Source: Oscillospiraceae bacterium (GTDB taxonomy: Bacteria; Bacillota_A; Clostridia; Oscillospirales; Ruminococcaceae). Taken from it: DNA of 64,000 nucleotides. The notes below the pieces were generated by a model, which did no database searches, had not been told where the DNA came from, and was given only the letters and a program-made list of their open reading frames with translations. A program made the position numbers and the translations under genes. Numbering within the stretch: the stretch's first letter is position 1; each line of letters starts with the position of its first letter. Location: assembly GCA_017523995.1 (NCBI GenBank), contig JAFWUX010000234.1:1-64000 (forward strand), written 5' to 3'. Positions 25,557-34,600 of the stretch are shown one piece after another.

Positions 25557-25594
25557 AACAATGGGCACATCGCAATGATGTGCCCTTGTTTTTT
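25557..25594 (+). terminator. terminator of GH9 gene
   Basis: GGGCACATC (25563-25571) pairs with GATGTGCCC (25577-25585) and is followed by TTGTTTTTT. Confidence 0.92.
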
Positions 25595-26228
25595 ATGCGG
25601 TTGTTTCGGTGACTGCCGCCGTTTCGGACGTATCTGCTGCGGTTTCGGCGGTTGTGATATCTGTGCCGGCGGGCTCGGTTGTGCCGGATTCCTGCAGCAC
25701 GGTGAATCCGGAGAACGTGATCTTGAGCGGCTGCGACGGCACCTCAAATTGCAGCGGCTGACCGTCCGGAGCGAATGTCAGCGTATAACTGCCGCCAGCG
25801 CATTCGCCCTGACAGAGCTGTGAGCCGTCATCCTGCGGCGAACAGGGGAGCGATTCGGCTGCGTGTGCCGCATCAAGTGTCTCGGTGAGCAGCGTCAGCA
25901 TGTTTTTCGCGGGCAGCGCCGTTTTCGGGACGGTAAACGCGAGCCCCTTGTAGCTCGCACTGACCGCGTTGCCGTCAAATGTCAGGATGACACCGGCGAG
26001 CGCGGGCGGCTCGGTGAATGCGGCGTCCCAGAGCGATTCGCCGCAGCGCGTCAGGTGCAGGACGGCAGATTGTCCCTCGCCGTATTCAAGCGTGCAATCC
26101 GCTTCATAAGTCTCCGCGGGCAGCGGCTGCACCTGCGCATCCCCCTGCGGCGCCTGACAGCCCTGCATCAAAATCGCAGCAGGTACGCAAAAAAGCAAGG
26201 CATTTCTCAGATGCATCAAATGTCTCAT
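25593..26228 (-). CDS. lipoprotein of unknown function
   Basis: This 211-residue protein has a lipoprotein signal peptide ending in LMQGC (lipid-modified Cys at about 24) and a mainly beta extracellular domain. A Thr/Ala-rich C-terminal tail (TTEPAGTDITTAETAAD...) resembles cell-surface linkers. GGAGG is seven bases before the ATG. It stands upstream of, but convergent with, the GH9 gene, and its stop abuts that gene's terminator. No family is recognised; a role at the cell surface is all that can be inferred. Confidence 0.8.
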   Translation of the reverse strand: MRHLMHLRNALLFCVPAAILMQGCQAPQGDAQVQPLPAETYEADCTLEYGEGQSAVLHLTRCGESLWDAAFTEPPALAGVILTFDGNAVSASYKGLAFTVPKTALPAKNMLTLLTETLDAAHAAESLPCSPQDDGSQLCQGECAGGSYTLTFAPDGQPLQFEVPSQPLKITFSGFTVLQESGTTEPAGTDITTAETAADTSETAAVTETTA

Positions 26229-26294
26229 AATGAAACCTCCAAAATAGATTTGGTTTTCACGACATTTGATTTTCTGAGGAATGCCTCGTCCTGT

Positions 26295-27815
26295 TTATTC
26301 AAATTCCCCGAACAGCATCGGGAGCTGCCGGATCATATCGCTGGGCAGCATGGCGCGTCGGGAGAACTCCGCGGCGGCGCAGTCACCGGCGAGCCCGTGC
26401 AGGTAGACGCCGATCTGTGCGGCGTGTTCCGGCGGGATGTGCTGCGCGGTCAGGCTCGCGATGATTCCCGCGAGGACATCGCCGCTGCCGCCCTTGCTCA
26501 TGCCGGAGTTGCCGTTCGTGTTGATGCTCGCGTGATCGGAGAGCGCAACGATCGTGCCCGCGCCCTTGAGCACAACAACCGTATTCGTGAACCGCGATGC
26601 AAGCCGCTTCGCCGCCGTGACGCGATCCTTCTGGACGTCCTCGGTTGTGCAGTGCAGCAGCCTTGCCATTTCCGCCGGATGCGGCGTCAGCACAACGGTC
26701 GATTTTGCCCTCCGCAATATATCTATGCCGGAGACAATCGCATTTAGACCGTCCGCGTCCAAAATTATCGGACAATCCAGCTCGGTGATCAGCGTCCGGA
26801 CCACACTGCGGACCTCATCCGACTGCCCGAGCCCGCAGCCGATGAGCACGCAGCTCGCGTTCTTTGCCGCCTCGAGAATCTCGGGGATGCACTTCTGTGT
26901 CAGCATGCCGTTCTGATCGGTTGTGAGCGGCTGGATTGTCGCTTCGGGCGACTGCACCACGAGCATGCGGCAGGTTTCGGGATCCGATGCGAGACAGCAG
27001 AGCCCGACGCCGCAGCGCAGCGCCGCCCTTGCCGCAAGGATCGCCGCGCCGGGCAGCCTGCGCGAGCCGGTGACGCAGAGCAGCTTGCCGAACATGCCCT
27101 TGTGCCCGTTCTGCGGACGGCTGGGCAGCAAGCCGCGGACGGAGTCGCCGTTGATGTGCGTGATCGGATATTTGAGCGCGTCGAATGCGTCCTCCGGCAA
27201 CCCGATATCCACGAGCAGAATCGCGCCGCAGTGCTCTGAAAGCGGCGTGATGAACAGACCGGTTTTCGCCGCGCCGAAGGTCACCGTAACATTGCAGTGC
27301 GGTGTGCCCGGCGAGACGGTGCCGTTGAGACCGCTGCCGCCGCTCGGGATATCGACCGCTATGATCTGCCTGTCGGGGGATTCGGCAGCCGCGGCAAACA
27401 GCTCCTGAATCTGCGGGCTGAGCTCGCCGCGGAATCCGATGCCGAAGATCCCGTCCACGATGATTGCATGCTCCCGCACGGCATCGAGGATTTTTGCGTG
27501 ATCCTCGAGCACGGTGACATGCTTCATCAGGCGGAATTTTGTATATGCGGTGCGCGTTTTCGGGACGCCGTTTGTCAGCGCGACTGTGATATCGAACTGC
27601 TCGGCAAGATGCGTTGCGGCGACAAAGCAGTCGCCGGCGTTGTTGCCGTTGCCGCAGAGAAACAGAATCTTTTTCTGGTTGCACTCGTTTGCAATGTGAC
27701 CCAGATGCTCCGCGAGCCCTGCGCCTGCGCGGTTCATCATGATTTCGTAGGTGACGCCGGATTGATTTGCAAGATCCTCCAGCTTCATCATTTCAAGCGG
27801 TGTTACAAGACGCAT
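26295..27815 (-). CDS. nnr: bifunctional NAD(P)HX epimerase and dehydratase
   Basis: This 506-residue protein repairs hydrated NADH and NADPH. The N-terminal YjeF_N epimerase domain (about 1-215, with FLCGNGNNAGDC and VDGIFGIGFRG) interconverts R and S forms. The C-terminal ribokinase-like domain (about 225-506, with LTPHPAEMARL and SKGGSGDVLAGI) is the ADP/ATP-dependent dehydratase. Fusion of the two is the usual bacterial form. GAAAGGAGC precedes the start. It follows a small membrane-protein gene by 15 bases. Confidence 0.94.
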   Translation of the reverse strand: MRLVTPLEMMKLEDLANQSGVTYEIMMNRAGAGLAEHLGHIANECNQKKILFLCGNGNNAGDCFVAATHLAEQFDITVALTNGVPKTRTAYTKFRLMKHVTVLEDHAKILDAVREHAIIVDGIFGIGFRGELSPQIQELFAAAAESPDRQIIAVDIPSGGSGLNGTVSPGTPHCNVTVTFGAAKTGLFITPLSEHCGAILLVDIGLPEDAFDALKYPITHINGDSVRGLLPSRPQNGHKGMFGKLLCVTGSRRLPGAAILAARAALRCGVGLCCLASDPETCRMLVVQSPEATIQPLTTDQNGMLTQKCIPEILEAAKNASCVLIGCGLGQSDEVRSVVRTLITELDCPIILDADGLNAIVSGIDILRRAKSTVVLTPHPAEMARLLHCTTEDVQKDRVTAAKRLASRFTNTVVVLKGAGTIVALSDHASINTNGNSGMSKGGSGDVLAGIIASLTAQHIPPEHAAQIGVYLHGLAGDCAAAEFSRRAMLPSDMIRQLPMLFGEFE

Positions 27816-27830
27816 AAGATCGCTCCTTTC

Positions 27831-28358
27831 TCACTGTTCTGCAGGTTCGGTCGCCTCCCAGCGGAAGCCGATCGAGCGCGGCAGTTTCTTGACGAGATAG
27901 AGCAGAATATCATCGTTGGGCGTCCAGATCAGTCTGGTCTGCCCGTATTCGGGATGGTCGAAGTCCGCACAGAACGCGGTGTCATCCTGTGCCGTGCAGG
28001 CGAGAACGGTTGTGGCGGAGCTTGAAATATTCTCTGCCTCGCGGAGCCTGCCGAACGCCGTGAACTTATCCAGCGTGACGGTCAGCATGGGCTTGCGCTT
28101 GCTCTCTGCGAGGATTTTGGTGATTTGCAGCTCATCGCTGGAGATGACGTATTCATATTCGACGCTGTTCTGCATCCAGAAATACCATGTCCCGAAGCCG
28201 AGCGCCGCGCTGATGAGCAGAATCCAGAAGGAACCGCTGACCAGTGCATACAGGACGGTCGCCGCCGTCAGGGCGATGCCGCCGATCAGCATGCCGTATT
28301 TTTTTGCGTGATTGTCAAGCCGCGGGACAATGAGCTCGCGATAATCCGAACCGAGCAT
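27831..28358 (-). CDS. small membrane protein, possibly DUF6106-like
   Basis: This 175-residue protein has a short N-terminal cytoplasmic part, two membrane helices (about 22-62), then a soluble beta-rich domain (YEYVISSDELQITKIL...). The layout recalls clostridial DUF6106-type proteins; I cannot confirm the family. GGAGGG lies nine bases before the ATG. It sits between the diguanylate cyclase gene (15-base gap) and nnr (15-base gap), so the three form an operon. Confidence 0.75.
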   Translation of the reverse strand: MLGSDYRELIVPRLDNHAKKYGMLIGGIALTAATVLYALVSGSFWILLISAALGFGTWYFWMQNSVEYEYVISSDELQITKILAESKRKPMLTVTLDKFTAFGRLREAENISSSATTVLACTAQDDTAFCADFDHPEYGQTRLIWTPNDDILLYLVKKLPRSIGFRWEATEPAEQ

Positions 28359-28373
28359 AATGCCAAGCCCTCC

Positions 28374-29867
28374 TTAGGTTTCAGTGGAATGAGATTCGCG
28401 GTTTTCCGCCGGATGAACGGGGTTCCCGCTGATTGCTGCCGCAGCGCGCTCCTTTGCGTGCAGGGCGTTTTTGCGTGTGTACATGAGCTGATCGGCTCTG
28501 TCAAAGAGCGCGACCGAGGTTTCAAGCTGATCGAATTCCGCGCTGCCGAAGCTGAATGTCACATGATACGGCAGGAAATCAAAGTCAATCGCCGAGAACG
28601 CCTTGAGCGCCTTGCTCATCATCTCCTCGGCGAGCGCAAGATCACCGTGGAAGATGACCGCGAACTCCTCGCCGCCGTAGCGGAAAATGTCGCCGTAGGG
28701 GCCGCAGATCTTCTGGAGCGTCTGCGCCATTGCAATCAGCACGATATCGCCGTTTGCGTGGCCGTAGGTATCGTTGACATGTTTGAAGCTGTCGATATCG
28801 GCGATGGAGACGGTCAGCGGCATCTGCTTCTGATTGGATTCTGTCATCGCGTCATCAAGCATCGGATAGAACGAGGCGTGGTTGAGCAGACCGGTCATCT
28901 GGTCGCGGTTGAGACGCGAACGGATCTCGGTGATATCATCGAAGGTGAGCAGTTTTCCGTGCTGACCCTCGCCGTTTGACCATTCCGTGATCTTGCGCTG
29001 ATAGCTTGCCGTGCCGACCTGAATCGCGGCGAATTCCTCATCGCAGAGCTGCTTGAGATCGAGCTTGTGCGAGCGGACGAGCGGCGTGCCGAGCGCCGGA
29101 ATAATCTGCGTTGCCTTGCGGTTTGCGTAGACAAGGCGGTATTCATTGTCGAGAAAGACAAGGCCTGTCGCCATGTTCTGCAGCATCTCCTCTTTGTTGA
29201 GCAGACCGTACCGCAGAATCGAGAATGTCACGAGCAGCGCGCCGATCATAATGCCGATCGTGGTGATCTCATAGCCCTGCGACCAGCCGGAGAGATAGAG
29301 CAGCAGCGTCAGGAACGGGACAACGCCGGCAGCAAGCAGCAGCGTGTTGTTCTTTTTATCCCGCCGCCGGAGCGCTGCACGCTGATAGAGACAATAGCTG
29401 ATGAAGATCATCGTCAGCACGGTGTTGTAGGCGATGTAGGCGATATAGGCGGGGCCGGGCGTGATGTGCAGAAGTCCGTCCGTGCCGAGTACAACGGCTT
29501 CGTAGTAGAGGTCGCTGCGTTCAAAGTTGAACACCAGATAGAGCGTGATCACGGGGATCAGGTACAGCAGGAACTGCCATAGCCTGCCGACCTTGGTATC
29601 GTAATACCGCACGGCGAGCATCAGCAGCAGGGGATTGATGAACACCCTCCCGATGTAACCGAACTTGACCGCGTCGATCTTAGCGGCGATGCCCGGCGTA
29701 TTCAGCTCTACATAATAGGAGAGCATGATCAGAATGGAGCAGAACAATCCGAGGATCGCATACTCGCGCAGCGACGATTCATGATGATCCGTGAGGATCA
29801 GGATAACCGCGCCGCCGGTCAGTGCAAGACCTGCGATCAGCAGGGTTGACATGATGACGCCAGCCAT
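28374..29867 (-). CDS. membrane-bound diguanylate cyclase (GGDEF)
   Basis: This 497-residue protein has seven to eight N-terminal membrane helices of the histidine-kinase N-terminal sensor type (about 1-220) and a PAS-like segment (about 225-320, MATGLVFLDNEYRLVYANRKA). The GGDEF domain (about 330-480) has an intact active site GGEEF at 398-402, preceded by DIDSFKHVND. It should make cyclic di-GMP. The upstream inhibitory I-site reads PYGD, lacking the arginine of RxxD, so product inhibition is probably weak. The start at 29867 has AAAGGAG nine bases upstream. Confidence 0.92.
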   Translation of the reverse strand: MAGVIMSTLLIAGLALTGGAVILILTDHHESSLREYAILGLFCSILIMLSYYVELNTPGIAAKIDAVKFGYIGRVFINPLLLMLAVRYYDTKVGRLWQFLLYLIPVITLYLVFNFERSDLYYEAVVLGTDGLLHITPGPAYIAYIAYNTVLTMIFISYCLYQRAALRRRDKKNNTLLLAAGVVPFLTLLLYLSGWSQGYEITTIGIMIGALLVTFSILRYGLLNKEEMLQNMATGLVFLDNEYRLVYANRKATQIIPALGTPLVRSHKLDLKQLCDEEFAAIQVGTASYQRKITEWSNGEGQHGKLLTFDDITEIRSRLNRDQMTGLLNHASFYPMLDDAMTESNQKQMPLTVSIADIDSFKHVNDTYGHANGDIVLIAMAQTLQKICGPYGDIFRYGGEEFAVIFHGDLALAEEMMSKALKAFSAIDFDFLPYHVTFSFGSAEFDQLETSVALFDRADQLMYTRKNALHAKERAAAAISGNPVHPAENRESHSTET

Positions 29868-29926
29868 AAAGTTCCGCTCCTTTCATGAGATTTTGTGTCA
29901 AAAATCATAAACGTTATACATATATT

Positions 29927-29955
29927 ATCATATCACAAACAGATAAAAAAGTCAA
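29927..29955 (-). promoter_or_regulatory. promoter of diguanylate cyclase operon
   Basis: Minus-strand TTGACT (29950-29955), 17-base spacer, TATGAT (29927-29932). The 320-base gap it shares with the divergent pectate lyase gene is otherwise AT-rich without clear features. Confidence 0.82.
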
Positions 29956-30095
29956 CGAAAAACCGCGGAAATCATACGTACAACTTTATAAACATTTTGT
30001 GAACGCGCGGCGCATGATTCTCATAATGTATACAAGATACTGCAAATTTTTTCAGCATTTGAGACAATCAGTCATAGATCGGCGCGTTTTGGTAC

Positions 30096-30124
30096 TTGCA
30101 ATTTGACGGAGCATCCTGTATAAT
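30096..30124 (+). promoter_or_regulatory. promoter of pectate lyase gene
   Basis: TTGCAA (30096-30101), 17-base spacer, TATAAT (30119-30124), about 60 bases before the start codon. Confidence 0.82.
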
Positions 30125-30187
30125 CAAATCAGAAGACAGCCGCAGTGCGCCGCCATCGGCGGGAAGCGGCGAGACAAGGGGGAAATC

Positions 30188-32098
30188 ATGATGAAAAAGA
30201 AAATCGCAATCCTTTGCAGTGCGGTATGCCTGCTGAGTTGTACGGCGGCTGTACTGCCGCAGGGATTTTTGCAGCAGGGCTGCAGCCTGACGGTTTCGGC
30301 TGCCGAGGAGGACTATGACTGGGCGGGCTTCCTGAAAAAGGACGCAAGCTGGTTCGGCAGCAGCGAGGCGGTCAATATCGCGAATGAGTGCATCCAGTAT
30401 CAGGTCGCGAACGAGGGCGGCTGGCAGAAGGGCATGAAGACCGCTCACACAGGCGACTGGGCACATTCCACTATTGATAACGATGCGACAACCTCGCAGA
30501 TCCGGTTCCTGATGCGGACTTATCAGCAGACAAAGCAGCAGAAGTATCTCGACTGCGCAATGCGCGGCGTGGACTGCCTGTTCAAGATGCAGTACAGCAA
30601 CGGCGGCTGGATGCAGTGCCTCAATACGCCGGGCACCTATCATGCGCATATCACGCTGAATGACGGCGCCTATCTGCACGTTCTGCAGATCATGAAGGAA
30701 ATGAGCACAAAATCCGGCGACTTTACCGCGGTCAGCGACAGCTACGCGCAGAAGGCGAAAACCTCGCTGGATAAGGGCATCCAGTGCCTGCTCGATATGC
30801 AGATTTCCGGTGCGGCATGGTGCCAGCAGCATGATGAGAATACACTGAAACCGGCAGCGGCGCGTGCCTACGAGCTGCCCTCAAACTGCACGAGCGAGAG
30901 CGCCGGTGTCATCACATTCCTGTATCAGTACGCGAAGGAGAACCCCTCGCGGCAGGATATCCGCAAATCGGTCAACACGGCGATCGAGTGGTTCAAGAAG
31001 GTCACGCTTTACGGCATCGAGTTCGTCAAATCCGGCGATGACAAAGTTGTCCGCCAGAACGCGAACGCATCACCGCTCTGGGCGCGCTTCTATGAGCTCG
31101 GAACCGATAAGCCGCTGTTCTCCGACCGCGACAGCTCTGTACATTATAATGTAGCGGAGATTTCAAAAGAGCGCCGGACAGGCTATGCATGGTACGGCAA
31201 CTGGGGCAAGAATATCATCACCCTCAGCCTGCTCCCGACGGACGGCTCCTCCGATCAGCCTTCGCAGCCGGAACAGCCTGCGCAGAAGCAGGAATATTCC
31301 GGCAAGCTGATCTCCAAGCTCGTTGTCAACGATACCGATAACGGCGGCAACTGGGCTGTCGAGGGGAACTTCGGCACCGGCAGCAAGATTTTCGGCGACC
31401 GCGAGTATACGGTTTCCGCTGACGGCAACGGCGTCGGCACGGGCGGCGAACAGATCCGCACCGCATGCGATTCCAAGAAGTATTCCGGCGATCTGGCGAC
31501 GCTGACCGCCGCGGACGATCTGAAGCTGAATGTCTATATGGATGTGCGCGTGATTCAGAGCCTCTCGCAGGAGCAGATCAATGCAAGCTGGCTCAAGGAT
31601 TATACGCATATGCGGACGCAGGTGTTCAGCTCGAACGGCGAGGAGTTCACCGTCTTTACGCGCGACGTGAAGAAGGGTGAGACGGTCACGCTCGGCAGCA
31701 ATTTCACATCCCAGAACTGCGTGAACTATTTTGCAGCGGTCTTTGCAATGCCTGAGGAGACCACCACCACCGAAACCACCACAACAACCACCGAGACCAC
31801 AACTACAACAACCACAACCGCTGAGGTCACCACTACAACAGCCGAGGAGACCACCACCGTGACAACCACGGTCGAAGATGCAAAGCAGAAGCGCAGCGGT
31901 GATGTCAACTGCGACAGCAAGGTCGATGTCTCGGATGCCGTGCTGCTCGCGCGCTTCAACGCCGAGGACAAAACGGCATCCGTTACGGCGCAGGGCAAGG
32001 AGAATGCGGATTGTGACGGCGCGAACGGTCTCACCGGCGGCGATGTCACGATGATTCTGAAATATATTGCGAAAATTATCACGGAATTTCTGGCGTGA
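30188..32098 (+). CDS. cellulosomal pectate lyase (PL10 type) with dockerin
   Basis: This 636-residue secreted protein has a signal peptide (about 1-38) and a PL10-like (alpha/alpha) toroid (about 45-355), with STIDNDATTSQIRFLM, GGWMQCLNTPG and TLNDGAYLHVL at the places expected for calcium and substrate. A beta-rich module (about 375-515) could be a pectin-binding domain. A Thr/Glu linker (about 521-560) leads to a dockerin (about 570-632, GDVNCDSKVDVSDAVLLARF). PL10 enzymes cleave polygalacturonate by beta-elimination. The dockerin is of the same group as in the GH9 protein, so both may dock to the same scaffoldin. Two adjacent ATGs are possible starts. Confidence 0.87.
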   Translation: MMKKKIAILCSAVCLLSCTAAVLPQGFLQQGCSLTVSAAEEDYDWAGFLKKDASWFGSSEAVNIANECIQYQVANEGGWQKGMKTAHTGDWAHSTIDNDATTSQIRFLMRTYQQTKQQKYLDCAMRGVDCLFKMQYSNGGWMQCLNTPGTYHAHITLNDGAYLHVLQIMKEMSTKSGDFTAVSDSYAQKAKTSLDKGIQCLLDMQISGAAWCQQHDENTLKPAAARAYELPSNCTSESAGVITFLYQYAKENPSRQDIRKSVNTAIEWFKKVTLYGIEFVKSGDDKVVRQNANASPLWARFYELGTDKPLFSDRDSSVHYNVAEISKERRTGYAWYGNWGKNIITLSLLPTDGSSDQPSQPEQPAQKQEYSGKLISKLVVNDTDNGGNWAVEGNFGTGSKIFGDREYTVSADGNGVGTGGEQIRTACDSKKYSGDLATLTAADDLKLNVYMDVRVIQSLSQEQINASWLKDYTHMRTQVFSSNGEEFTVFTRDVKKGETVTLGSNFTSQNCVNYFAAVFAMPEETTTTETTTTTTETTTTTTTTAEVTTTTAEETTTVTTTVEDAKQKRSGDVNCDSKVDVSDAVLLARFNAEDKTASVTAQGKENADCDGANGLTGGDVTMILKYIAKIITEFLA

Positions 32099-32132
32099 GT
32101 TTGTGCAGAATCACAAAATCTGCGGTGTGCCC

Positions 32133-32161
32133 TTGACTTTCAGGGCGGAATCATGTAAAAT
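32133..32161 (+). promoter_or_regulatory. promoter of infC-rpmI-rplT
   Basis: TTGACT (32133-32138), 17-base spacer, TAAAAT (32156-32161). Confidence 0.82.
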
Positions 32162-32164
32162 ATA

Positions 32165-32318
32165 CAAGGATTGCAAGCGGAACTCCGGTTCTCACCGTCA
32201 GCGAACATGCGAAACGGTAATCTGATTCATGATTCAAAGACCGCAATGCGCGGGATGATAGAACTGTGAGCAGAGAGAGCAGCGGAGCACCGGCTGCACT
32301 CTCTGCTTTTGTTTTTTT
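32165..32318 (+). promoter_or_regulatory. infC leader with attenuator (L20-leader-like)
   Basis: A leader of about 150 bases ends in a 14-bp stem, GCAGAGAGAGCAGC (32270-32283) with GCTGCACTCTCTGC (32293-32306, one mismatch), followed by TTTTGTTTTTTTT. A strong terminator before the gene is the arrangement known in Firmicutes, where ribosomal protein L20 binds the leader and stops its own operon. Binding by L20 here is inferred. Confidence 0.75.
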
Positions 32319-32346
32319 TGAGAGATTATGAAGGAGGTGCTTGGCG

Positions 32347-32961
32347 ATTAGCAAGCAGGAACTGCAAATCAATGAGGAGATCCGTGACCGTGAGGTTCTC
32401 GTGATCGACGCGGACGGCGAGAAAAAAGGTGTGATGTCCGCAAAGGACGCACAGAAGCTCGCTTATGACCAGAATCTTGATCTGGTGAAGATCGCGCCGC
32501 AGGCGACACCGCCTGTCTGCCGTGTGATGGACTACGGCAAATACTGCTTTGAACAGCAGAAGCGCGAGAAGGAAGCACGGAAGAATCAGCGCGTCGTTGA
32601 GATCAAGGAGATCCGCATGTTCTCCGCGATTGATACGCACGATTTTGAAACCAAGGTCGCACAGGGCAAAAAGTTTTTGCAGGGCGGCGACAAGGTCAAG
32701 GTTTCGGTTCGGTTCCGGAAGCGCGCCATTGCACATCCCCATCTGGGTGAGGAGCTGCTCGAGCGTTACCGCGATGAGGTCGGCGATGTCGCAGTTGTTG
32801 ATAAGCCCCCGAAGATGGAGGGCAGAGCAATTGTGATGTTCATGTCTCCGAAGCAGAACAAGCCCGAAAAGGCGGAGAAATCCGCAAAGAAGCAGAAGCC
32901 GCAGAAGCCGCAGGAGGCTCCCGCACAGGAGCAGCCGGCAGAAACGGCAGAGGAAGCATAA
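32347..32961 (+). CDS. infC: translation initiation factor IF-3
   Basis: IF-3 binds the 30S subunit, keeps it apart from 50S and checks the start codon. The protein has the normal two domains (N about 1-75, C about 80-165, with RFRKRAIAHPHLGEELL) plus a Lys/Pro/Ala-rich C-terminal tail. The likely start is ATT at 32347: AAGGAGG lies nine bases upstream, and the encoded MSKQELQINEEIRDREV aligns with the AUU-started Bacillus proteins. A TTG at 32341 is only three bases from the site. AUU starts allow IF-3 to repress its own synthesis. Confidence 0.93.
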   Translation: MSKQELQINEEIRDREVLVIDADGEKKGVMSAKDAQKLAYDQNLDLVKIAPQATPPVCRVMDYGKYCFEQQKREKEARKNQRVVEIKEIRMFSAIDTHDFETKVAQGKKFLQGGDKVKVSVRFRKRAIAHPHLGEELLERYRDEVGDVAVVDKPPKMEGRAIVMFMSPKQNKPEKAEKSAKKQKPQKPQEAPAQEQPAETAEEA

Positions 32962-33048
32962 AGCAACGGATATGCAGCGTCTCTAAGAGGCAATGAGCAA
33001 ATTGCCTGACGTTATCATATACAACGAAATTACAAGGAGGACGAATCC

Positions 33049-33267
33049 ATGGCAGCCGTTAAGGTTAAGAAGATTAAGGTAAAGACTCACTCCGGTGCAA
33101 AGAAGCGTTTTCAGGTCACCGGCAGCGGAAAGGTCAAGTTCCAGCACGCTTACAAGCGTCATCGCCTCGTATCGAAGGATAAGAAGGTAAAGCGTATTGC
33201 GAGAAACGCCGGCGTTGCAAGCACCGCAAATGCACCGACGATCCGCGAGATGGTTCCTTACAAGTAA
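33049..33267 (+). CDS. rpmI: 50S ribosomal protein L35
   Basis: This 72-residue basic protein has the L35 pattern THSGAKKRFQVTGSGKVKF and HRLVSKDKKVKR. It lies in the invariant infC-rpmI-rplT order. ACAAGGAGG precedes the ATG by eight bases. The N-terminus is a few residues longer than usual (MAAVKVKKIKVK). Confidence 0.97.
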   Translation: MAAVKVKKIKVKTHSGAKKRFQVTGSGKVKFQHAYKRHRLVSKDKKVKRIARNAGVASTANAPTIREMVPYK

Positions 33268-33341
33268 TCGGAACCCTGCACTGAAACTGAATTGAATGCC
33301 GCCGTGCTCCGGCGGACGATTGATTACGGAGGTAAAACGAA

Positions 33342-33695
33342 ATGGCTCGTATTAAGGGCGCAATGATGACGCGCAAGAGAAGAAATAAGGTCCTGAAGCT
33401 CGCAAAGGGCTACTGGGGCAGCAAATCCAAGCACTTCAAGATGGCGAAGCAGGCTGTCATGAAGTCCGGCCAGTATGCTTACATCGGCAGAAAGCAGAAC
33501 AAGCGCTTCTTCCGCAGACTGTGGATCACCCGTATTTCTGCAGCATGCAAGCTCAACGGCATGAACTACAGCACCTTCATGAACGGCTGCAACAAGGCTG
33601 GTATCACCCTGAACCGCAAGATGCTCTCCGAGATTGCGATTCACGATCCTGCCGGCTTCACTGCAATTGTCGAAAAGGCAAAGGCAGCACTGTAA
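33342..33695 (+). CDS. rplT: 50S ribosomal protein L20
   Basis: This 117-residue protein assembles early onto 23S rRNA. It shows [20 protein letters not shown] and the conserved [19 protein letters not shown] region. In Firmicutes it also binds the operon leader as repressor. Length is typical. Confidence 0.98.
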   Translation: MARIKGAMMTRKRRNKVLKLAKGYWGSKSKHFKMAKQAVMKSGQYAYIGRKQNKRFFRRLWITRISAACKLNGMNYSTFMNGCNKAGITLNRKMLSEIAIHDPAGFTAIVEKAKAAL

Positions 33696-33706
33696 TGCAT
33701 CATATC

Positions 33707-33748
33707 AAACACGCTCTCTCGGAATCGTCAGAGCGTGTTTGTGTTTGT
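33707..33748 (+). terminator. terminator after rplT
   Basis: AAACACGCTCT (33707-33717) pairs with AGAGCGTGTTT (33730-33740), followed by GTGTTTGTT. It separates the ribosomal operon from the methylase gene. Confidence 0.82.
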
Positions 33749-33777
33749 TATGAGATTCTGAAAAGGGGGCGCTGCGC

Positions 33778-34572
33778 ATGCCGCAGGGAACGGAAGTTTT
33801 GCAGACCGGAACCGGAAACAAGACGGTGAAGCTCTTTGCAAACCTCAACCGCAGCCGCACGTTTCGCGAGAAGAACCGTGCTTTTGCGATGGAAGGCTAC
33901 CGGCTCGTGCTGGATGCACTGCAATCCGGCGTGAAGCTGCGCGCACTGCTGCTGACCGAAAAGGCGTATGCACAGTACGGCGCAGAGCTGACGGGTGCAG
34001 GGGCATCTGCGCAGCCGCTCCTGATCTCGGATGCGCTCGCAAAGGAGATCGCCGATACCGAGACTGCACAGGGCGTCTTTGCAATCGCGGAGACACTGCC
34101 GGAGACCGCAAATCTGCCGCAGCACGGCAATCGCTGCATGCTGCTGCACAATGTGCAGGATCCTGCAAATCTGGGTGCGATCCTGCGGACGGCGGAGGCA
34201 CTCGGCACCGATGCGCTGTATCTCTATCAGTGCGTCGATCTCTACAATCCGAAGACAATCCGCAGCAGCATGGGCGCAATGTTCCGTCTGCCGCTGATGC
34301 GGATTACAGATATGGACGCCTTTTTTGCACACTGCAAAGAGGTCTCGCTGCCGACCTGCGCAGCCGTTGTGGACAGAGATGCAGCTCCGCTCGGCGGCTA
34401 TGATTTCTGCCGCGGCGCGGTTGTGCTGATCGGCAATGAGGGCAACGGTCTGCCGAAGGAAGTCAGCGGCGCCTGCGATAAGCGCCTGACGATCCCGATG
34501 TCGCCCGCATCCAATTCGCTGAATGCGGCGATGGCTGCCGGATTGTTCCTCTGGGAAATGGCAAAATCCTGA
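33778..34572 (+). CDS. TrmH-family (SpoU) RNA 2'-O-methyltransferase
   Basis: This 264-residue protein has an N-terminal substrate-binding part (EGYRLVLDALQSG) and a SpoU knot domain with the three motifs: NVQDPANLGAILRTAEA, VLIGNEGNGLPKEV and IPMSPASNSLNAAMAAG. It methylates a ribose in rRNA or tRNA using S-adenosylmethionine. The infC-rpmI-rplT-methylase order is common in Firmicutes (YsgA-type). The target nucleotide is not decidable. Confidence 0.9.
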   Translation: MPQGTEVLQTGTGNKTVKLFANLNRSRTFREKNRAFAMEGYRLVLDALQSGVKLRALLLTEKAYAQYGAELTGAGASAQPLLISDALAKEIADTETAQGVFAIAETLPETANLPQHGNRCMLLHNVQDPANLGAILRTAEALGTDALYLYQCVDLYNPKTIRSSMGAMFRLPLMRITDMDAFFAHCKEVSLPTCAAVVDRDAAPLGGYDFCRGAVVLIGNEGNGLPKEVSGACDKRLTIPMSPASNSLNAAMAAGLFLWEMAKS

Positions 34573-34600
34573 TGGACACGCGCGAAAGGCGGTGACGGAT

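Noticed and set aside
31748..31875. Low-complexity ACCACCACC tract as a regulatory repeat
   Set aside because: It is in frame and encodes the Thr-rich linker of the pectate lyase, a common feature of secreted multidomain enzymes.
32341..32343. TTG as start of infC
   Set aside because: It is three bases from the ribosome site, against nine for ATT at 32347.
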